The notes: generated from the sequence alone by a model not told the origin. A DNA stretch of 64,000 nucleotides from an uncultured Alcanivorax sp. (GCF_947258575.1 NZ_CAMYIV010000010.1:62001-126000), one strand, 5' to 3'. Positions 26,122 through 35,566 are shown, counted from the stretch's first letter. Numbers and translations: made by a program.

Positions 26122-27516
26122 ATGACCGCCCATGCCCATGCTGCGCTGGAGCAACTGACTGATTTGCTTGGCAATCGCCTCCTTACCGACCCGGAAAGCG
26201 CCCAGCGCTACGGGGTCGACTGGACCAAGGTATGGGCCCCGGCCCCCAGCGCGGTAGCGCTGCCGGAGACCATCGACGAGGTGCAACAGATCGTGGAAAT
26301 CGCCAACGACCATGGCCTGCACCTGGTGCCCTCCGGGGGCCGCACCGGCCTGTCCGCCGGGGCGGTGGCCGCCAACGGCGAGCTGGTGGTGGCCTTCGAT
26401 CGCATGAACAAGATCCTGGAATTCAACGAATTCGACCGCGCTGTCACCGTGCAGCCCGGCGTCATCACCCAGCAGTTGCAGGAATTCGCCGAACAGAAGG
26501 GCCTGTTCTACCCGGTGGACTTCGCCTCTGCCGGCTCCAGCCAGATCGGCGGCAACATCGGCACCAATGCCGGTGGCATCAAGGTGATCCGCTATGGCAT
26601 GACCCGCGACTGGATCACCGGCCTGAAAGTGGTCACCGGCAAGGGCGAACTGCTGGACCTGAACAAGGGCCTGATCAAGAACGCCACCGGCTACGACTTC
26701 CGTCATCTGTTCATCGGCGCCGAGGGCACGCTGGGCTTTGTGGTAGAAGCCACGGTAAAACTGGCCCGCGAACCGAAAGACCTGACCGCCCTGGTACTGG
26801 GCGCCCCCGGCTTCCGGGAAGTGATGAAGATCCTGCACGCCTTCCAGCAGGACATCGACCTGACCGCCTTCGAGTTCTTCTCCGACAAGGCCATGGCCCA
26901 TGTACTCGAACACGGCGTTGCCAAACCCTTCGACACCGAGTGCCCGTTCTACTGCCTGCTGGAATTCGAACAGCTGTCAGAGGCCACCGGCGATCAGGCC
27001 ATGGCCATCTTTGAAAAGTGTGTAGAAGAAGGCTGGGTACTGGACGGCGTCATGAGCCAGTCCCTGCAGCAGCTGGATCAGCTGTGGCAGCTGCGTGAGC
27101 GCATCTCCGAATCCATCGCCCCGCACACCCCTTACAAGAACGACATCTCGGTCACTGTCTCCAAGGTGCCGGACTTCGTGGAAGACATCGACACTGTGGT
27201 GCAGGAGGCCTACCCGGATTTCGAGATCGTCTGGTTCGGCCACATCGGCGACGGCAACATGCACCTGAACATCCTCAAGCCCGCCGACCTGGCCAAGGAA
27301 GACTTCTTCGCCCAGTGCAACAACGTGTCCAAGTGGGTGTTCGAGATCGTCGAGAAATACAACGGCTCCATCTCTGCCGAACACGGCGTGGGCATGACCA
27401 AGAAACCCTACCTGGAATATTCCCGCAGCCCGGAAGAAATCGCCTGCATGAAAGCGGTGAAACACGTCTTCGATCCCAACAACATCATGAACCCGGGGAA
27501 ACTGTTCGATGTTTGA
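26122..27516 (+). CDS. FAD-binding oxidoreductase, probable D-2-hydroxyglutarate dehydrogenase
   Basis: The 464-residue flavoprotein is of the GlcD/D-lactate dehydrogenase type, with a PCMH FAD site (VPSGGRTGLSAGAVA and GGNIGTNAGGIKVIRYG) and the C-terminal metal-binding GHIGDGNMHLN and SAEHGVGMTKK. In Pseudomonas the enzyme encoded beside serA oxidises D-2-hydroxyglutarate, which SerA makes as a side or driving reaction. The gene order here supports the same role, but glycolate or D-lactate oxidation is not excluded. The ATG at 26122 follows AGGAG. It overlaps the next gene by eight bases. Confidence 0.85.
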   Translation: MTAHAHAALEQLTDLLGNRLLTDPESAQRYGVDWTKVWAPAPSAVALPETIDEVQQIVEIANDHGLHLVPSGGRTGLSAGAVAANGELVVAFDRMNKILEFNEFDRAVTVQPGVITQQLQEFAEQKGLFYPVDFASAGSSQIGGNIGTNAGGIKVIRYGMTRDWITGLKVVTGKGELLDLNKGLIKNATGYDFRHLFIGAEGTLGFVVEATVKLAREPKDLTALVLGAPGFREVMKILHAFQQDIDLTAFEFFSDKAMAHVLEHGVAKPFDTECPFYCLLEFEQLSEATGDQAMAIFEKCVEEGWVLDGVMSQSLQQLDQLWQLRERISESIAPHTPYKNDISVTVSKVPDFVEDIDTVVQEAYPDFEIVWFGHIGDGNMHLNILKPADLAKEDFFAQCNNVSKWVFEIVEKYNGSISAEHGVGMTKKPYLEYSRSPEEIACMKAVKHVFDPNNIMNPGKLFDV

Positions 27517-28207
27517 TGAAGTGAACACCCCGGTGGATCAGGACGGCTACCAACATCGCTGGATCGACGGTGCTCCCATCGACATCCCGGTGGGCAAGGT
27601 GGTGTGTGTGGGCCGCAACTACGCCGACCATGCCAGGGAACTGGGCAATGACGTGCCGGACGCCCCCATCCTGTTCATGAAGCCGGCCACCGCTTTAGTG
27701 AGCCTGCATGAACCTCTCGAGCTGCCAAAAGGGCAGGGCGAGGTACACCACGAAGTGGAAATGGTGGTGCTGATCGGCAAGCGCATTCACAAAGAAGCTG
27801 ACCTGGACAACGTCCGCTTCAGCATCGCCGGTTACGCCGTCGGCCTGGACCTGACCCTGCGTGAGGTACAGAACACCCTGAAGGAAAAAGGCCACCCCTG
27901 GGAACGGGCAAAAGCCTTCGACGGCGCCGCCCCGGTCTCCGGCTTCATCGATGCCCGCGGCATCTCCGTGAAGCAGAAGCTCAACGTCACCCTGGAAATC
28001 AACGACGAGGTACGCCAGCACGGTCACACCGGCCAGATGCTGTTCCCCACCTTCGAGCTGCTCAGCGAAATCAGCCAGACCTTCACCCTGGAACCCGGTG
28101 ATGTGGTCTTCACCGGCACCCCCGCCGGCGTCGGCCCGCTCAACAGCGGCGACAAGTTTACCGCGCGACTGGGCAATATCATTCAGGTGTTCGGCTCCGT
28201 CGCCTGA
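27509..28207 (+). CDS. Fumarylacetoacetate hydrolase family protein
   Basis: The 232-residue protein has the FAH fold: CVGRNYADHARELG, the metal-binding EVHHEVEMVVLIGK with acidic residues, and the C-terminal VVFTGTPAGVGPL. Relatives (YcgM type) act as acylpyruvases or oxaloacetate decarboxylases/tautomerases. Its start lies inside the end of the D-2-hydroxyglutarate dehydrogenase gene, so the two are translationally coupled. A link to 2-oxoacid or oxaloacetate housekeeping is inferred. Confidence 0.88.
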   Translation: MFDEVNTPVDQDGYQHRWIDGAPIDIPVGKVVCVGRNYADHARELGNDVPDAPILFMKPATALVSLHEPLELPKGQGEVHHEVEMVVLIGKRIHKEADLDNVRFSIAGYAVGLDLTLREVQNTLKEKGHPWERAKAFDGAAPVSGFIDARGISVKQKLNVTLEINDEVRQHGHTGQMLFPTFELLSEISQTFTLEPGDVVFTGTPAGVGPLNSGDKFTARLGNIIQVFGSVA

Positions 28208-28358
28208 TACGCAGCCACCGCTCCCACTGAACAAATGTCACTGTTGGAACTCAGCGAATACGGTCAACATTGATGATATTTAGCCATTGGGTATTGAAGT
28301 GGCGTCGCTGCTTGAACGCACTTTGAGGCGGGTTCTATTTGGGCATGGAAGACACCAC

Positions 28359-29459
28359 CTACTCCTCCTCAAACGCATCCCGATGAAACTCCGCCGCTTC
28401 GAGCACCTCTCGTAATCCGCATTCCATCAGTTCTGGTACATCGCCACCGGCCAGCACCGTCAACATGGTATGCACCCCCCGGGCAAGAGAGGTCAGGTTG
28501 TAGCCGCCTTCCAGCACCAGTACCAGGCGGCCATCGCAGTGTTTGTCGGCAATGCCCTGGACGATGCTGGTGAGTACTGCGAAGCCGTCGTAGCTCAGAT
28601 TGAAGGCCATGTCGTTGTGGTGGGGGTCGGTGCCGGCGGAGACCAGCACCAGGTCGGGCTCAAAGCGGTCAGCGGCGGGGATCAGAATATCGCGGAAGGC
28701 CTTTTCCATGGCGATGTCGCCAGCAGATTCCGGCAGAGGAACGTTGACCGTATAGCCTTCACCCAGGCCGGCACCCACCTCATTCAAATTACCGGACCCC
28801 GGGTAAAACGGCGCGGCGCAGTGGGTGTCGAAAAACAGCACATCCGGGTCGGCCCAGAAGATGTCCTGGGTGCCGTTACCGTGGTGCACGTCCCAGTCAA
28901 CGATCAGGATACGCTGGCAACCCAGTTTCGCCTGGGCATGGGCAGCAGCCACGGCCACGTTATTGAACAGGCAAAACCCCCGCGCCCGCACCGGTTCCGC
29001 ATGGTGGCCGGGAGGCCTAACCAGGGCGAACGCGCTTTGCGTGTCGCCCTTCACCACGCTCTCCACGGCGGCAATGGCATTGCCCGCCGCAGAGGTGGCG
29101 GCTTCAATACTCTCCGGTGAAACGGCGGTGGTATCGCTGTCCAGCCAGGCGCGTTTGCCTGCCAGGGAAAAGATGTGATCCAGATAGGTGGTGGTGTGGA
29201 CACGGCCCAGTTGTTCGTAGGTGGCGGGCGGGCCGGACTGGAACTGTACACCGGGGATGGGCTCCTGCCTGAGCAGATCCATGATGGCGGTGAGCCGGCC
29301 GGGGTGTTCCGGGTAGTTCCATTTGAAATTCAGCCCACCGAGAATATTCCGCACCCGCTTTTCCACCCGGCTGGGGAGGAAGGGCAAATCCACTTGCGGA
29401 TCATGGCCGAGCATTACCTCGTCATAAAACACGGTTACGCTGCGCGACGCTGCCACTCG
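28359..29459 (-). CDS. Histone deacetylase family (AcuC/AphA-like) protein
   Basis: The 366-residue protein contains the zinc-hydrolase motifs of this family: PPGHHAEPVRARGFCLFNN, DWDVHHGNGTQDIF and SAGTDPHHND. Bacterial members deacetylate acetyl-lysine proteins, acetylpolyamines or other amides; the substrate here is not known. The start is uncertain. I prefer the GTG at 29459, preceded by AGGGAG and close to the first conserved strand (VTVFYDE); an alternative GTG at 29519 would add 20 residues. It stands alone, with no polyamine genes beside it. Confidence 0.83.
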   Translation of the reverse strand, partial: RVAASRSVTVFYDEVMLGHDPQVDLPFLPSRVEKRVRNILGGLNFKWNYPEHPGRLTAIMDLLRQEPIPGVQFQSGPPATYEQLGRVHTTTYLDHIFSLAGKRAWLDSDTTAVSPESIEAATSAAGNAIAAVESVVKGDTQSAFALVRPPGHHAEPVRARGFCLFNNVAVAAAHAQAKLGCQRILIVDWDVHHGNGTQDIFWADPDVLFFDTHCAAPFYPGSGNLNEVGAGLGEGYTVNVPLPESAGDIAMEKAFRDILIPAADRFEPDLVLVSAGTDPHHNDMAFNLSYDGFAVLTSIVQGIADKHCDGRLVLVLEGGYNLTSLARGVHTMLTVLAGGDVPELMECGLREVLEAAEFHRDAFEEE

Positions 29460-29582
29460 TGACTCCCTCACTTGGTGTGTGTCCTCGCTTGATTCTCCGC
29501 GCAACCCCCCGCTTAACACAACAACACAGCCTCCATGGCCGCTGATATCAGCACGCCAATAGCGCGCTAGCCGCCATGTCAG

Positions 29583-30047
29583 CTACGACACCCGGAAGTG
29601 CCTGCGCAAATTATCATTCACCCAGCCACCCAATCGCTCACGGCCAATACTGTCGATAAAGTCCCGCACCTGTTCCGTATAGTCACGATCCTCTTCAAGA
29701 ATATGGTGCAGCAGCCACTTCTCCAGCACCTGCAATAGCGGCTCTGCCACGTCGACGCCTTCTTCATGGCGACGCATCAGGGATTCGATGTGGAAGGTGA
29801 ACTTGCGATGCAGGTGATGGTGGTCATCCAGGCCTTCATAACCGGCCCGCTCCATGAGTGCTTCCTCGAAGCTGAAATGGGATTCGGTGTAGTCCACCAG
29901 ATCATAGAGGACCCGGGCCACGCCCATCTGGGCGTCGGGCTGGCCGGCCAGCCGGTCCAGATCATTGATGTAGTCGACGATACGACGGTGCTGCTGGTCG
30001 ATCAGCAATATTCCCAGTTCGTAGTCGGGGCTCCATACGATGCGCAT
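29583..30047 (-). CDS. Bacteriohemerythrin
   Basis: The 154-residue protein has the hemerythrin di-iron ligand pattern: His in LIDQQHRRIVDYIND, HFSFEE, the HHHLHRKF cluster and LLHHILEEDRDY. It begins with the usual WSPDYELGI segment. Single-domain bacteriohemerythrins bind oxygen reversibly and can deliver it to oxygenases or sense it. In an alkane degrader, oxygen supply to a monooxygenase is possible, but no such gene is nearby. It is divergent from the OsmC-YcaO gene. Confidence 0.92.
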   Translation of the reverse strand: MRIVWSPDYELGILLIDQQHRRIVDYINDLDRLAGQPDAQMGVARVLYDLVDYTESHFSFEEALMERAGYEGLDDHHHLHRKFTFHIESLMRRHEEGVDVAEPLLQVLEKWLLHHILEEDRDYTEQVRDFIDSIGRERLGGWVNDNLRRHFRVS

Positions 30048-30130
30048 GATCTGTCTCCGGTTTGTGATGGATAGTTACGCTAGCAAGGGGTAGATCAGGC
30101 GATGTAGACATAGATCAATGTTTGAACACC

Positions 30131-30172
30131 GTAGGGGAGGCCCGGATTCCAACCCTGGAAGGGCGCCCCTAC
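30131..30172. repeat. Imperfect inverted repeat with GTAGGGG ends
   Basis: GTAGGGGAGGCCC at the left faces GGGCGCCCCTAC at the right. It resembles a REP pair with a different core. A related half (GCGCCCCTA) recurs at about 30201. It lies in the divergent region before the OsmC-YcaO gene. Confidence 0.5.
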
Positions 30173-30242
30173 AGACGGTAGGGGGTAAAAGCTGGATAAT
30201 GGCGCCCCTAGCTCACCATTTCTTAACTCCGGTAGCCTCGCC

Positions 30243-32432
30243 ATGGAAATCAACGTCAACTTCCTCGATAACCTTCGACTGGAAGCCAAGTTCGACGACT
30301 TCACCGTCATCACCGACCAGCCCATTCGCTACAAGGGTGATGGTTCGGCGCCCAGCCCGTTTGACTATTTCCTGGCATCGTCGGCCATGTGCGCGGCCTA
30401 TTTCGTCAAGGTGTACTGCAAGGCGCGGGATATCCCTACGGACAATATCCGCCTGTCGCAGAACAACATCGTCGACCCGGAGAACCGCTATAACCAGATC
30501 TTCCGCATTCAGGTGGAGCTGCCGGAAGACATTTCCGACAAGGACCGGCAGGGCATTCTGCGCTCCATTGATCGCTGCACGGTGAAGAAGGTGATCCAGA
30601 CCGGGCCGGAATTCCAGATCGAGGAAGTGGACAACCTGGACGAAGATGCCCAGGCGCTGCTGATGGTGACGCCGGATGACGCGCACCGCACCTTTATCGA
30701 GGGCAAGGATCTGCCGCTGGAGCAGACCATTGCCAACATGAGCGCCATCCTCGAAGAACTGGGCATGAAGATCGAGATCGCCTCTTGGCGCAATATCGTG
30801 CCCCATGTGTGGTCGCTGCATATCCGCGATGCGGCCTCGCCCATGTGCTTTACCAATGGCAAGGGCGCCACCAAGGAAGCGGCGCTGTGCTCGGCGCTGG
30901 GCGAGTTTATCGAGCGGCTCAACTGCAACTTCTTCTACAACGACCAGTTCTTCGGCGAGGAGATCGCCAACAGCGACTTCGTCCACTATCCCGACGAGAA
31001 GTGGTTCAAACCCGGCGCCAACGATGCGCTGCCGACAGAGATCCTGGACGACTACTGCCTGGGTATCTACAACCCGGAGGGGGAGCTGGGTGGCTCCAAC
31101 CTGATTGATACCAACTCCGGTCGGGTGGACCGTGGCATCTGCTCGCTGCCCTTTGTGCGCCACTCCGATGGTGAGACGGTGTACTTCCCCTCCAACCTGA
31201 TCGAAAACCTGTTCCTCAGTAACGGCATGAGCGCGGGCAACACCCTGGCCGAAGCCCAGGTGCAGTGCCTGTCGGAAATCTTCGAGCGGGCGGTGAAGAA
31301 GCACATCATCGAGGAAGAAATCACCCTGCCTGATGTTCCTGATGCCGTGCTCGCCAAGTACCCGGCGATTGTGGAAGGTATCCAGGCCCTGGAAGAACAG
31401 GGCTTCCCGGTGCTGGTGAAGGATGCCTCCCTGGGCGGCCAGTTCCCGGTGATGTGCGTGACGCTGATGAACCCGCGCACTGGCGGGGTGTTTGCCTCCT
31501 TCGGCGCCCACCCGAGTTTTGAAGTGGCACTGGAGCGCAGCCTCACCGAGCTGCTGCAGGGCCGCAGTTTCGAGGGCCTCAACGATGTGCCGCCGCCCAC
31601 CTTCAACAGCCAGGAAGTCACCGAACCCAACAACTTCGTGGAGCACTTTATTGATTCCACCGGGGTGGTGAGCTGGCGCTTCTTCAGCGCCACGGCGGAT
31701 GAAGATTTCTGCGAGTGGGATTTTTCCGGAACCAATGACGAAGAGGCTGCGCGACTGTTTGCCATTCTCGACGATCTGGAAAAAGAGGCCTATGTGGCGG
31801 TGTACGATCAACTGGGTGCATCGGCCTGCCGGATTCTGGTGCCGGACTTTTCCGAGGTCTACCCGGTGGAAGACCTGATCTGGGACAACACCAATATGGC
31901 CCTGGATTACCGGGAAGACATTCTCAATCTGCACCGCCTCAGCGACGACCAACTCAGCCAGCTGACTGAGCGCCTGGAAGAAAGCCAGATCGACAATTAC
32001 ACCGACATCATTACCCTGATCGGTATCGAGTTCGACGAGAACACCGTGTGGGGCCAGCTCACCGTGCTGGAGCTGAAGCTGCTGATCAACCTGGCGCTAC
32101 AGCGCCATGAAGAAGCCCTGGAACTGGTGGATATGTTCCTGCAGTTCAACGACAACACGGTAGTGCGCGGGCTGTTCTACCAGGCCCTGCGCGCGGTGCT
32201 GGAGATCACTCTGGATGACGAGCTGGAGCTGGATGATTATCTGGTTAACTTCCAGCGTATGTTTGGTAAGGAGACCATGGAAGCGGTGGTGGGCTCAGTG
32301 AATGGCACGGTGCGTTTCCACGGCCTTACCCCCACCAACATGCAGCTTGAAGGACTGGAGAAGCACCAGCGTCTTATTGAAAGCTACAAGAAACTGCACG
32401 CTGCGAGGGCGGCCAAGGCGGGGCTAGCGTAA
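30243..32432 (+). CDS. OsmC-YcaO fusion protein
   Basis: The 729-residue protein joins an N-terminal OsmC-like domain (about residues 1-140, with SPFDYFLASSAMCAAYF carrying the typical Cys) to a YcaO domain (about residues 160-570). YcaO signatures include GKGATKEAALCSALGEFIERL, AEAQVQCLSEIFERAVK and HPSFEVALERSLTELLQGR. A helical C-terminal region follows. E. coli YcaO (586 residues) assists RimO-dependent methylthiolation of ribosomal protein S12 and lacks the OsmC part. Other YcaO enzymes activate amides with ATP. The OsmC domain suggests a link to peroxide or thiol chemistry. No peptide precursor gene is nearby, so a RiPP role is unlikely. Confidence 0.88.
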   Translation: MEINVNFLDNLRLEAKFDDFTVITDQPIRYKGDGSAPSPFDYFLASSAMCAAYFVKVYCKARDIPTDNIRLSQNNIVDPENRYNQIFRIQVELPEDISDKDRQGILRSIDRCTVKKVIQTGPEFQIEEVDNLDEDAQALLMVTPDDAHRTFIEGKDLPLEQTIANMSAILEELGMKIEIASWRNIVPHVWSLHIRDAASPMCFTNGKGATKEAALCSALGEFIERLNCNFFYNDQFFGEEIANSDFVHYPDEKWFKPGANDALPTEILDDYCLGIYNPEGELGGSNLIDTNSGRVDRGICSLPFVRHSDGETVYFPSNLIENLFLSNGMSAGNTLAEAQVQCLSEIFERAVKKHIIEEEITLPDVPDAVLAKYPAIVEGIQALEEQGFPVLVKDASLGGQFPVMCVTLMNPRTGGVFASFGAHPSFEVALERSLTELLQGRSFEGLNDVPPPTFNSQEVTEPNNFVEHFIDSTGVVSWRFFSATADEDFCEWDFSGTNDEEAARLFAILDDLEKEAYVAVYDQLGASACRILVPDFSEVYPVEDLIWDNTNMALDYREDILNLHRLSDDQLSQLTERLEESQIDNYTDIITLIGIEFDENTVWGQLTVLELKLLINLALQRHEEALELVDMFLQFNDNTVVRGLFYQALRAVLEITLDDELELDDYLVNFQRMFGKETMEAVVGSVNGTVRFHGLTPTNMQLEGLEKHQRLIESYKKLHAARAAKAGLA

Positions 32433-32455
32433 CCAGCCCCCCAATACCTATTACT

Positions 32456-32521
32456 GTAGGAGCTATGCTTGCATGGCGAACAAGCTTGCGGAAGGGTTCG
32501 CCATGCAAGCATAGCTCCTAC
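32456..32521. repeat. REPIN, GTAGGAGCTATGCTTGCATG class, perfect arms
   Basis: The 26-bp arms (32456-32481 and 32496-32521) are exact reverse complements around a 14-base loop. This is the best-preserved member of its class here, placed between the convergent OsmC-YcaO and alcohol dehydrogenase genes. Confidence 0.9.
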
Positions 32522-32534
32522 GGTAGATGCATCC

Positions 32535-33488
32535 TCAAGCTATTACTTCGATCACCACCTTGCCCCGACAGCGACCCGTGCGGCTGCGATCATAGGCTTT
32601 CTGGCTCTGCGCCAGAGGAAAAACGCTGTCGATGATGGGGCGCAGTTTGCCGCTTTCCACCAGCTCCGAGAGGGTGTCCAGATCCCGTGTCCAGGATTCC
32701 ACCACCACGGTGCCGCAGTGCTTTCCGAACACCCGGTAGAACGGTGTGATCAGCATGGAGCGGGTGTCACCGCCGGTGGAGATGAACCAGCCATCTTCAG
32801 CGATCAGGGCATCACAGGTGCGCGGGGATTCGTAGGAGGTCACGTCGAAGACCAGATCGAAGGAACCAGCGGTGTTCCGGTAGTCACCCTGGGTGTAATC
32901 GATGATCTCGTCGGCACCCAGTTCGCGAGCGAAGTCAGCATTGCGGCCACTACAGACCCCGGTAACGTGCAAGCCCATTGCCTTGGCAATCTGAACGGCA
33001 AAGGTACCGACCCCCCCGGAAGCGCCGATGATCAATACGCTTTTGCCGGCTTCCGCCTTGCCCTTACGCAGTCCCTGTAACGCCGTCTGTGCCGCCAACG
33101 GCATGGAGGCTGCCTGCTGGAACGTTAGCGACGGCGGCTTTTTGGCAATGCGCTTCTGGTCGATGCGCGTCAGTTCCGCCAGAGACGCGGTGCGCGGGCG
33201 CATATCCATGCCGTAAACCGCATCGCCGATCTCGAAGTCCCGCACCTTGCTGCCCTTGTCGATAATCACGCCGGCCAGATCGTCACCGAAGAAGGGCGGC
33301 AGCTTGTTAACCAGCAGGGGGGTAAACGCCACGGCCGCATGGTAGTTCAACTTCCAGTCCTTGGGGTTCACGGATGCCCCATGAACCTGCACCAGCACAT
33401 CATTGGCTCCCAGGCGGGTGGGCGCAGAGATGGTGTTCAGGACCAATTCGGCAGACAGGCCCCAGCCTGATGTGGTGATCGCTTTCAT
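32535..33488 (-). CDS. Quinone-oxidoreductase-like MDR family protein
   Basis: The 317-residue medium-chain dehydrogenase/reductase has the NADPH site VLIIGASGGVGTFAVQIAKAMG (about residues 148-169) and the N-terminal GroES-like fold (VQVHGASVNPKDWKL). It lacks the zinc-binding cysteines of classical alcohol dehydrogenases, so it belongs to the zinc-free quinone/enone reductase group. The substrate is unknown. It stands alone. Confidence 0.85.
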   Translation of the reverse strand: MKAITTSGWGLSAELVLNTISAPTRLGANDVLVQVHGASVNPKDWKLNYHAAVAFTPLLVNKLPPFFGDDLAGVIIDKGSKVRDFEIGDAVYGMDMRPRTASLAELTRIDQKRIAKKPPSLTFQQAASMPLAAQTALQGLRKGKAEAGKSVLIIGASGGVGTFAVQIAKAMGLHVTGVCSGRNADFARELGADEIIDYTQGDYRNTAGSFDLVFDVTSYESPRTCDALIAEDGWFISTGGDTRSMLITPFYRVFGKHCGTVVVESWTRDLDTLSELVESGKLRPIIDSVFPLAQSQKAYDRSRTGRCRGKVVIEVIA

Positions 33489-33666
33489 GGATACGGCTCC
33501 GTGGTGAAATCAGCGAATTCAAGCTTAACAAAGGAGGGCGTGAAGGGAGCGGTCAGATAGCGCCAAGGGAGCGGCGGTTTGTGTCAATACAACGGCAAGC
33601 CAAGCATACGCTGCAATGCCGGTAACTACTTCAGGTATGAGAATGGGCTGAGCCGCGACGCAGCTT

Positions 33667-34083
33667 TCAGCCCGGATCCACCTTGCCGCGCAGGGATTTG
33701 GTTCTGCCGCGTTTGGTTTTGCTGTCCATGCGCCGTCGCTTGCTGCCCAGGGTGGGGCGGGTGGCCTTACGGCTTTTCTGTTCCACCGTCACGCTCTTGA
33801 TCAACTGGGCCAACCGGGCCAGGGCATTTTCCTTGTTCATTTCCTGAGTGCGAAACTGCTGTGCTTTTATCACCACCACGCCATCGCTGGTGATGCGCTG
33901 ATCACTGAGGGCTAGCAGGCGTTCCTTGTAGCGTTCCGGCAGGGAGGAGGCGCGAATATCGAAGCGCAGATGAATTGCGGAGGCGACCTTGTTCACATTC
34001 TGGCCGCCGCTGCCCTGGGCGCGGATTGCCTGAAGGTCGATTTCCTGTTCCGCCAGGGACAGGTTGGGAGTGATTTGCAGCAT
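33667..34083 (-). CDS. arfB: Alternative ribosome-rescue peptidyl-tRNA hydrolase ArfB
   Basis: ArfB frees stalled ribosomes by hydrolysing peptidyl-tRNA. The 138-residue length matches the family. It has the catalytic GGQ in AQGSGGQNVNKVASAIHLRF (GGQ at about residues 25-27) and the basic C-terminal tail (RKATRPTLGSKRRRMDSKTK) that enters the empty mRNA channel. The start at 34083 (MLQITPNLSL) matches the family; the longer frame to 34134 does not. Confidence 0.93.
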   Translation of the reverse strand: MLQITPNLSLAEQEIDLQAIRAQGSGGQNVNKVASAIHLRFDIRASSLPERYKERLLALSDQRITSDGVVVIKAQQFRTQEMNKENALARLAQLIKSVTVEQKSRKATRPTLGSKRRRMDSKTKRGRTKSLRGKVDPG

Positions 34084-34175
34084 GGGGGTACTGTAGCGGC
34101 TTCGGGGAAAGAGGAGCAAGTGACGCCGCTGCATGAACAGCGTCTCAAGGTGTGAACCCGAGTGCCGATGAGGAA

Positions 34176-34207
34176 CGCCTGCAGCGTATTCGATACTGCT
34201 GCAGGCG
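34176..34207. repeat. Hairpin downstream of the SPFH gene
   Basis: CGCCTGCAG pairs with CTGCAGGCG across a 14-base loop. There is a short T-rich stretch on the plus-strand side only, so its use as a terminator for the minus-strand SPFH gene is doubtful. Confidence 0.45.
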
Positions 34208-34213
34208 TTTGCT

Positions 34214-35566
34214 TTAATTCTTCACATCACGGTCATAGTTGAGCCGCTTGGCCGCATCCAGGGTCAGCAACTGCATGAAGGCCTTGGTTTCGGAATCCGA
34301 GCCGGTAGGCGTATTACCGTCACCACCGCCAAAGACATACTGCGGCACCTTGCGCTGGGCGAAGGCTTCAGCCCAGATTTTCTGGATTTCGATTTCCGCA
34401 TCCAGCTTCTGCGCCAGGGCGTTATCCGCCTGCAGCACCGCTTTCTTCTGGTAGGCTTCTGCATCGGCCAGGGTACGACGGGTTTCCGCTTCGATGCGCG
34501 CTTTTTCCAGGTTGACCTGGGCGGTCTGTTTGTCGATTTCCGCCTGTTCCTGTTTTTTCTGCGCTTCGGTAATGGCCAGCTGTTTCTCGGTCTCCGCTTC
34601 CGTGGTGCGCTGGATCTGGTCCACCTTGGCCTTGGCCTGACGCTCCGCCACTTCCCGCTCACCCCGGGCGATGGCCAGCAACCGCTGCTCTTCTTCCTGC
34701 ACCCGTTGCTCGCGGGCAATAGCACGGTCGGCTGAGGCTTTCTGCTTGAGTTGCATACGCTCTACAAAACGCTGGTTCGGGTCCATCTGGGTGATACGGG
34801 CTTCCACTACTGAAACCCCGTAATCGATAAACCTCTGGGATTTGCGCCGCGGAATACCGGTATCATCGAGCATCTTTCGCACCACAAACACCACTTTGGA
34901 GTCGTCGCCGTAATCTTTCTGTTGGGTGCCCAAGGCGACATTGGCGCTGCCTTTGACTTCGTTGACCCGTTTTTCGCTGATCTCTTCGCGACGAACAATA
35001 TAGATGCCATTGATCATCTGGTTTTCGAACTCGGTGTTGAACTCGGTACGACCACCGGAGTAATACTCTTCAGCGCTCATCAACGACGCATTGGCCTGCA
35101 AGGTTTCCTTGAAAGCCGGAATCAGTGCCGTACGCAGCAAGTTTTCCGGGTTGCGGTATTCATGAGCCAGTTGCAGGAAGCTGTCCTTGTCGGTGGGGAT
35201 GGTAAAACGCACGGTAGCCTGTGCATCAGCGTCAACCTGATCAAGGAACATGATGTTCTGGGGTGGCAGTGCGGCTGACGTTTCAGAACTTTCTACTTCC
35301 ACATAGGCAAGATCTTCCGTGCCGCCCTTTACCGCCTGAACGGTCAGCGCGCGCTTCCAGGAATTCCAGCGACCGAAGAAAAAGAACTGGTAACCCACAT
35401 CGGACACCACCTGTTCCTGACCGGTGATGGTGCGCACGTGATATACATAGCCAGGCTCGGCATAGAAGATGGATTTGTTCGCCACAAACACCAGTACCAG
35501 CACAGCGATGACCGTGCCAACCAATCCCGGCAAGGGTAATACACCCTTGAGCTTGTCCTTGAGCAT
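34214..35566 (-). CDS. SPFH/prohibitin family membrane protein
   Basis: The 450-residue protein has one N-terminal membrane segment (PLPGLVGTVIAVLVLVFVA, about residues 10-30), then an SPFH domain (about residues 35-250). A long Glu/Arg/Gln/Ala-rich coiled coil follows at about 260-390 (AIAREQRVQEEEQRLLAIAR). This matches flotillin/HflK-like scaffold proteins that organise membrane microdomains or proteases. No partner NfeD or HflC gene is adjacent. The ATG at 35566 follows a GGGGGA site; the seven upstream codons are not needed. Confidence 0.82.
   Translation of the reverse strand: MLKDKLKGVLPLPGLVGTVIAVLVLVFVANKSIFYAEPGYVYHVRTITGQEQVVSDVGYQFFFFGRWNSWKRALTVQAVKGGTEDLAYVEVESSETSAALPPQNIMFLDQVDADAQATVRFTIPTDKDSFLQLAHEYRNPENLLRTALIPAFKETLQANASLMSAEEYYSGGRTEFNTEFENQMINGIYIVRREEISEKRVNEVKGSANVALGTQQKDYGDDSKVVFVVRKMLDDTGIPRRKSQRFIDYGVSVVEARITQMDPNQRFVERMQLKQKASADRAIAREQRVQEEEQRLLAIARGEREVAERQAKAKVDQIQRTTEAETEKQLAITEAQKKQEQAEIDKQTAQVNLEKARIEAETRRTLADAEAYQKKAVLQADNALAQKLDAEIEIQKIWAEAFAQRKVPQYVFGGGDGNTPTGSDSETKAFMQLLTLDAAKRLNYDRDVKN

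Noticed and set aside
30213-31952. Minus-strand open frame opposite the OsmC-YcaO gene
   Set aside because: Antisense to a gene with clear domain motifs; no independent support.
30243-32432. RiPP biosynthesis cluster around the YcaO domain
   Set aside because: No precursor peptide, protease, dehydrogenase or exporter genes are adjacent, and the sequence resembles the E. coli YcaO type rather than azoline cyclodehydratases.
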